This document shows, piece after piece, positions 58,858 to 64,000 of a stretch of DNA of 64,000 nt; the first letter of the stretch is position 1; each line of letters opens with the position of its first letter. The stretch is taken from contig NZ_AMSD01000001.1 of the NCBI RefSeq assembly GCF_000478685.1, forward strand, positions 372,001 to 436,000, read 5' to 3'. Source of the DNA: Candidatus Photodesmus katoptron Akat1 (GTDB lineage: Bacteria > Pseudomonadota > Gammaproteobacteria > Enterobacterales > Vibrionaceae). Made by a program: the position numbers and the translations under genes. Below the pieces are notes generated by a model. The model did not search any database. It worked only from the letters and a program-made list of their open reading frames with translations, and was not told the origin of the DNA.

Positions 58858-60157
58858 AAATTAGTTCACAACCTTGACCAGAAAACTTTTTATCCACAAA
58901 AAGCCCAGCAACTGCTACAACCTGAGAAGAAACAACTAATATCGGTATTCTACGTCTTAACCAACTTGGAATAGAATATTCTTGAAATATTTTTTTTAAC
59001 TTACGACTATGTTTTTTCCCTAAAGGATGAGCAGATAATCCTTCTGGATTAAAAATAATATTAATTTTTTTCTTTCCAATAGAATGTAATGATATAGTCC
59101 CAAGTCGGCTGTTTTTTTTAACAGAGAAAAATCCTAAATTATCTGGCAATTTAATAGTATCTCCAAGCTTTAATGAGAAACTCAAATTACTAATATCTAT
59201 CATATGATCAAGCAAGTATAATCGTTGTTTAAAACGTCTAATCTCTCCATCAGAAAAACGCAGTAAAGGATTTGCATCTTGTTTTGCTAAGGCTACTTGT
59301 TGCCAAATATGTCTAAGACACTTTCCATTTGGCATTAATCGACAGAACTTCTTAAACCACATTCGAATAATTCTATTTCGTGCCAATTGGCTATGTTTAT
59401 TTAATTCTTTAATTAATAAACTACCATCTGGATATAGTGCTGCCTGAAATGATGAAGAAAGCAATTCATCAAGTAATATTTCTTGATCTGCACATAACAT
59501 AGCACTTTGATTAACTGACTGAGAGAATGAAGACCAACGCTTAATAAGAGTTGGTAATACTTGATGACGAATAAAGTTACGATCGAAACGAAGGTCATTA
59601 TTACTTTCATCTTCAATCCAACATAGTTGTTTTTTTTGAGCATATTTCTGGATTAAAGTACGACTGAAACTAAGCAATGGACGAAGAATAAAACCAGAAT
59701 GATATGGCATATACTGAGGCATTGCAGATAATCCTTTAGGACCACTGCCTCTTTTAAGTGCTAAAAAAAAAGTTTCCACCTGATCATCACTATGATGACC
59801 TGTAAGAAATAAATCACCAGTTTTAATATATTTTTTAAAAAATTGATAACGAATATCCCGAGCTACTTTCTCTAAACTAGGACTTGAAACATTTAGCTGA
59901 ATCCTTTCAACATGACATGGAATAGCTAAATCAGCACACCAACGTACACATTGTTTAGCCCAATTATCTGAAAATTGACTTAAACCATGGTCTACATGCA
60001 CTGCAATACAACGTATTCTATGACAATCACGATATCTAGCTAGCAGATCAAGCATCACTCGAGAATCTAAGCCACCACTTAAACCAAGTATTATTTTAGT
60101 ATTATTAATATAGTAGTTATTAATAATATGAGAAAAATAACCATATAAGTGATTCAT
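58838..60157 (-). CDS. tilS: tRNA(Ile)-lysidine synthase
   Basis: TilS modifies the CAT-anticodon cytidine of tRNA-Ile2 to lysidine so that it reads AUA, a codon much used in AT-rich genomes. The PP-loop ATPase motif is ILGLSGGLDSRVMLDLLARY at residues 23-42. VHVDHGLSQFSDNWAKQC, LFLTGHHSDDQVETFFLAL and FDRNFIRHQVLPTL follow. The C-terminal domain has SRKLKKIFQEYSIPSWLRRR. Length is 439 (E. coli 432). It is downstream of accA, as in the dnaE-accA-tilS order of relatives. Confidence 0.96.
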   Translation of the reverse strand: MNHLYGYFSHIINNYYINNTKIILGLSGGLDSRVMLDLLARYRDCHRIRCIAVHVDHGLSQFSDNWAKQCVRWCADLAIPCHVERIQLNVSSPSLEKVARDIRYQFFKKYIKTGDLFLTGHHSDDQVETFFLALKRGSGPKGLSAMPQYMPYHSGFILRPLLSFSRTLIQKYAQKKQLCWIEDESNNDLRFDRNFIRHQVLPTLIKRWSSFSQSVNQSAMLCADQEILLDELLSSSFQAALYPDGSLLIKELNKHSQLARNRIIRMWFKKFCRLMPNGKCLRHIWQQVALAKQDANPLLRFSDGEIRRFKQRLYLLDHMIDISNLSFSLKLGDTIKLPDNLGFFSVKKNSRLGTISLHSIGKKKINIIFNPEGLSAHPLGKKHSRKLKKIFQEYSIPSWLRRRIPILVVSSQVVAVAGLFVDKKFSGQGCELIWKKTFL

Positions 60158-60253
60158 TCCAATCCTTTAGAATACCTCAAAAAAACTAACTATTAAAAAA
60201 TTTAAAAACCTTATAACCTTCCTTATCTAAAAAAACAGATAACGTATGTGTAC

Positions 60254-61213
60254 TTAACAATAACCATAGTCCATTAAACGTTGATAACGACGCTCTATAA
60301 GAAAGTTCTTATCCCAATGTTTCAACCTTTCTAGCTGATTTACTAAAACTATTTTTATATTAATTGCAGCTTTTAAATGATCCCGGTGAGCTCCTCCTAG
60401 AGGTTCTTTAATAATATTATCAATTAGATTTAGTTCTTTTAAACGAGAAGCAATCAGGCACATAGCTTCAGCTGCCTGAGGGGCTTTGTTAGCATTTCTC
60501 CATAAAATAGAAGCACAACCTTCTGGTGAAATAACTGAATATGTTGAGTATTGAAGCATATTTATATAATCACCTACACCAATAGCTAATGCTCCACCAG
60601 AGCCCCCCTCACCTATAACATTACAAATTACTGGAACTCGAATGGCAGACATTACTTTTAAATTGGTAGCAATTGCTCCTGATTGACCACGTTCTTCTGC
60701 ACCAACTCCAGGATAAGCACCTGCTGTATCAATAAAAGTTAAAATTGGCATATTAAAACGTCCTGCCATTTCTATTAGCCGTAAAGCCTTACGGTAACCT
60801 TCTGGTTTAGGCATACCAAAATTACGTTTCACTTTTTCCTTTGTTTCACGTCCCTTTTGATGACCTATAATCATTACTGGTGTACCTTCTAAACGAGCAA
60901 TCCCTCCAATAATAGCTTTATCGTCTGAAAACAAACGATCACCAGATAATTCATCAAACTCAGTAAATATATTTTTAATATAATCTAAGGTATATGGCCT
61001 TAGAGGATGACGTGCTAACTGTGCAGTTTCCCAGGCACTAAGATCACTAAATATTTTCTTTGTTAAATCATGACTTTTCTTTTCAAGAAGTTCAATTTCT
61101 TTATCTAAATCAACTATAAAATCACTGTCATGGCGAGATAAATTGCGCAATTCCTCAATTTTTACTTCAAGTTCTTCAATTGGTTTTTCAAATTCTAAGA
61201 AATTTAAAGTCAT
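60254..61213 (-). CDS. accA: Acetyl-CoA carboxylase carboxyltransferase subunit alpha
   Basis: AccA and AccD transfer carboxylate from biotin to acetyl-CoA, making malonyl-CoA for fatty acids. The 319 residues match the E. coli length. [40 protein letters not shown] and [20 protein letters not shown] form the crotonase-type active site and oxyanion-hole region. It starts 6 bases after the dnaE stop, the standard arrangement. Confidence 0.97.
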   Translation of the reverse strand: MTLNFLEFEKPIEELEVKIEELRNLSRHDSDFIVDLDKEIELLEKKSHDLTKKIFSDLSAWETAQLARHPLRPYTLDYIKNIFTEFDELSGDRLFSDDKAIIGGIARLEGTPVMIIGHQKGRETKEKVKRNFGMPKPEGYRKALRLIEMAGRFNMPILTFIDTAGAYPGVGAEERGQSGAIATNLKVMSAIRVPVICNVIGEGGSGGALAIGVGDYINMLQYSTYSVISPEGCASILWRNANKAPQAAEAMCLIASRLKELNLIDNIIKEPLGGAHRDHLKAAINIKIVLVNQLERLKHWDKNFLIERRYQRLMDYGYC

Positions 61214-61219
61214 CTTCTT

Positions 61220-64000
61220 CTATAGACTCTTTATGTTACTTTCTAGTTTAATAGGAAATTTAAATTCGAGTTCTACTTGTTTTTTACCACATAATTTTTC
61301 TAATTCATCCAACAATTTATCACTTGGTATTACTTTCCACTTGTTTCCAAGTATTACACAAGCCTTAGCATCTGAACGTTGATAGTATACATTAATAGGA
61401 ATACAATCTGATAGATGATTTAATAATATCTGTCTAAAAGCATCTAGAAAATTTGAATCTATTTGTGATTCTGTAATCGTAACAGATACATTACTAACAT
61501 ATTTTTTACGAGCAGTTAACAAATCCATTACTTCATTCGCTAATATTTTAAGAGTACCTTTAAAATTATCAAAGTCAACGTGTCCAGAAATTACTAAGAT
61601 CTGATCTTTTTTAAATTTTTCTACATATCTGCTGAAAAGCTTAGAAAAAACTACAACCTCAATACAGCTAGACCGGTCATCCAGTGTCATTAAAGCCATT
61701 TTCTTTCCATATTTAGTTGTAGTGATTCTAATCGCAATCACTAAACCACAGATAATAATGCGTTGCTGTTTAGTAAGTTTTATATCTTTTATTTGACAAT
61801 TAACATAATGACTAATTTCACTAAGATACTTATTAATTGGGTGACCAGTTAGATAAAGACCAAGTGTACTTCGTTCACCTTCTAACCAAACTTTCTCTTC
61901 CCAAGGAGATACTTTAAAATATCTGCTCTTTGTTGAGTTTCTCAACACACCAAACATATCGGTCTGACCAGATGATTTATCTTGATTATGTTGGCTAGCT
62001 GCTTTAATGGCATCATTTAATGATGCCATTAAAGCAGCACGATGTGGACCTAATTGATCTAAGGCACCAGAATAAATCAGTTTCTCAATTACACTTTTAT
62101 TAATCTTTCTAGAGTCAATTCTAGCACAAAAATCAAATAAGTCGTTAAAATAACCACCTTTAGTACGAGCGTCAATTACAGAATTAATAGCTCCTTCACC
62201 AACACCTTTTATTGCACCAATACCATAAATAATTACTCCAGCATCATTGACATGAAATTGATAAAACCCTAGATTGATATCAGGAGGAAGTAGTTTAATA
62301 TTCATACGAAGACATTCATCAACTAAAGCAACAATCTTCTCAGTATTATCCATATCAGCTGTCATTACGGCTGCCATAAACTCAGCTGGATAGTGTGTTT
62401 TTAACCATAATGTTTGATAGGAAATTAATGCATATGCAGTAGAATGAGATTTATTAAAACCATAACTTGAAAATTTTTCTACTAAATCAAATATTTTCAT
62501 AGATAATGTAGAATCTATACCATTTTTTTCTGAACCATCCTTAAAAATAGAACGTTGTCTATCCATTTCTTCTGGTTGTTTTTTACTCATAGCACGACGA
62601 AGTACATCTGCACTACCAAGCGTATAACCAGCAAGAACTTGAGCAATTTGCATTACTTGCTCTTGATACAAAATAATTCCATAAGTTGAGATAAGTATCT
62701 CTTTTAATGATTCATGTTGCCAAGTTTCATCGGGATAAGATATTTTTTCACGTCCATGTTTACGATCAATAAAATTATCAACCATTCCTGATTTTAAAGG
62801 TCCAGGACGAAATAATGCTACTAAGGCAATAATATCTTCAAAACAATCAGGTTTAAGTCGTTTTATCAGATCTTTTATACCAGAGGATTCAAGTTGAAAT
62901 ATTCCAGTTGTTTCAGCATTCTGCAATGCTTTGAAGGATGCTTGATCATTAAGTGGAATAGAATCAAGTCTAATAGACTCTTTACTTTCTTTTTCTAAAC
63001 GAAGGTTAACTAAAGAAAGAACTTCATCAATTATAGTTAAGGTACGTAACCCCAAAAAATCAAACTTGACTAAACCCACCATTTCAATATCATTTTTATC
63101 AAATTGAGTAATAGGGAAATTACCTTCTGAATCACAGTGGATAGGAGAAAAATCAGTAATTCTAGTAGGTGCAATTACCACACCACCAGCATGTTTACCT
63201 ACATTACGAATACAACCTTCAAGAATTTGACATTTATCAATTAGTTCTTTAATTTCTTCATCATGATTATATAATTCAGATAACTCAGATTCACCATCTA
63301 GTGCTTTAGCTAAAGTCATTCCAACATCAATAGGAACTAACTTAGAAATCCGATTTACAAAACTAAACGGATAACCTAATACACGACCAACATCTCTAAT
63401 TACTGCTTTTGCAGTCATCGTACCAAAAGTAATAATTTGCGATACTGCATCGCGACCATACATATCCGCAACATGATCAATGACTTGATCACGTTTTTCC
63501 ATACAAAAATCTATATCAAAATCAGGCATCGATACACGTTCTGGATTTAAAAAACGTTCAAATAACAAACCATATTCTATTGGATCTAAATCTGTTATTT
63601 TTAGTGAATAAGCTACTAAAGAACCAGCACCTGAACCACGTCCTGGCCCGACTGGAATAGAATTATCTTTTGACCATTGAATAAATTCCATAACAATCAA
63701 AAAATATCCTGGAAAGCCCATTTTATTAATAACTTCTAGTTCAGTATATAAACGTTCTTTATATTTTTTCTTATGCTTTTGATACTCTTGTTCACTAGAA
63801 AAAAGATATCTTAACCGTTCTTCCAATCCTTCTTCTGATCGCTTAACCAAAAAAGTCTTAATCTCCATTCCTTCTGTAGGAAAGTTTGGAAGAAAATATT
63901 CTCCTAGTTGAATAGTTACATTGCATCGTTTCGCAATCTCAACACTATTTTGTAGTGCTTCAGGAATGTCAGAAAAAAGTTCACACATTTCTTTTTGTGT
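61220..64000 (-). CDS. dnaE: DNA polymerase III subunit alpha, 5' end outside window
   Basis: DnaE is the replicative polymerase. About 926 codons are present of a usual 1160; the reading frame stays open through the window edge ([11 protein letters not shown]), so the N-terminal PHP domain lies to the right. Catalytic aspartates are in [40 protein letters not shown] and [20 protein letters not shown] are conserved active-site stretches. The beta-clamp binding motif QTDMFGVL and the OB fold ([20 protein letters not shown]) follow. A long inverted repeat in the coding sequence is listed separately. Confidence 0.97.
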   Translation of the reverse strand, partial: TQKEMCELFSDIPEALQNSVEIAKRCNVTIQLGEYFLPNFPTEGMEIKTFLVKRSEEGLEERLRYLFSSEQEYQKHKKKYKERLYTELEVINKMGFPGYFLIVMEFIQWSKDNSIPVGPGRGSGAGSLVAYSLKITDLDPIEYGLLFERFLNPERVSMPDFDIDFCMEKRDQVIDHVADMYGRDAVSQIITFGTMTAKAVIRDVGRVLGYPFSFVNRISKLVPIDVGMTLAKALDGESELSELYNHDEEIKELIDKCQILEGCIRNVGKHAGGVVIAPTRITDFSPIHCDSEGNFPITQFDKNDIEMVGLVKFDFLGLRTLTIIDEVLSLVNLRLEKESKESIRLDSIPLNDQASFKALQNAETTGIFQLESSGIKDLIKRLKPDCFEDIIALVALFRPGPLKSGMVDNFIDRKHGREKISYPDETWQHESLKEILISTYGIILYQEQVMQIAQVLAGYTLGSADVLRRAMSKKQPEEMDRQRSIFKDGSEKNGIDSTLSMKIFDLVEKFSSYGFNKSHSTAYALISYQTLWLKTHYPAEFMAAVMTADMDNTEKIVALVDECLRMNIKLLPPDINLGFYQFHVNDAGVIIYGIGAIKGVGEGAINSVIDARTKGGYFNDLFDFCARIDSRKINKSVIEKLIYSGALDQLGPHRAALMASLNDAIKAASQHNQDKSSGQTDMFGVLRNSTKSRYFKVSPWEEKVWLEGERSTLGLYLTGHPINKYLSEISHYVNCQIKDIKLTKQQRIIICGLVIAIRITTTKYGKKMALMTLDDRSSCIEVVVFSKLFSRYVEKFKKDQILVISGHVDFDNFKGTLKILANEVMDLLTARKKYVSNVSVTITESQIDSNFLDAFRQILLNHLSDCIPINVYYQRSDAKACVILGNKWKVIPSDKLLDELEKLCGKKQVELEFKFPIKLESNIKSL
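61998..62038. repeat. 18-bp perfect inverted repeat with 5-nt loop inside dnaE
   Basis: GCTGCTTTAATGGCATCA, loop TTTAA, TGATGCCATTAAAGCAGC. The coding strand encodes the helix [14 protein letters not shown]. The mRNA could fold into a very stable hairpin compared with this AT-rich background. Confidence 0.8.

Noticed and set aside
1..64000. CRISPR arrays, transposases, phage genes, toxin-antitoxin or secondary-metabolite clusters
   Set aside because: None found. All sizeable frames are core genes, and the repeats seen are single two-copy tandems or isolated palindromes.

Overview
The window reads as the chromosome of a gammaproteobacterium undergoing genome reduction. By eye it is strongly AT-rich, roughly 30% GC. 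Intergenic regions hold eroded genes, and I see no insertion sequence, prophage or CRISPR array. Gene content and order match Vibrionaceae: nqrABCDEF-apbE-nqrM with bolA beyond nqrA, and flaG-fliD-flaI-fliS-flrA-(flrBC)-fliEFGHIJK-MNOPQR-flhB, the polar-flagellum cluster run by sigma-54 regulators. A reduced, motile, Na+-NQR-bearing Vibrio relative such as a luminous fish symbiont of the 'Candidatus Photodesmus' type fits best. This is inference; no database search was done.

Layout. 1-7070: the N-terminal two thirds of aceE, recJ, a dead xerD, nadC and panE. 7399-11749: lrp and ftsK (missing its gamma domain), facing nhaB. 11970-21241: the complete recC-recB-recD operon. 21446-28620: dapE, clpP, tRNA-Met, a PilZ-like gene, galE, fba, pgk and bcp. 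28917-32025: dapA, ddl and perM. 32203-39387: the Na+-translocating NADH:quinone reductase operon with its flavin transferase ApbE and maturation factor NqrM. 39660-40653: a broken bolA and ssb. 41159-58820: the flagellar block, all on the + strand. 58838-64000: tilS, accA and most of dnaE.

How it fits together. The cell keeps glycolysis, pyruvate oxidation, NAD, pantothenate, lysine and cell-wall precursor synthesis, sodium bioenergetics (NQR, NhaB), double-strand break repair and an almost complete flagellar export/rotor set. Losses are patterned. XerD and the XerD-activating gamma domain of FtsK are both gone. FlrB and FlrC are eroded, and FlrA carries substitutions in the GAFTGA loop, an arginine finger and sensor II, so sigma-54 control of the flagellum looks broken while structural genes are kept. 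fliL is absent.

Two otherwise intact Na+-NQR genes, nqrC and nqrM, are each interrupted only by a one-base deficit in an A8 or A7 tract. That suggests either rescue by slippage at poly(A) tracts or homopolymer sequencing error. This contrast with the multiply damaged xerD, flrC and bolA is the most interesting signal here.
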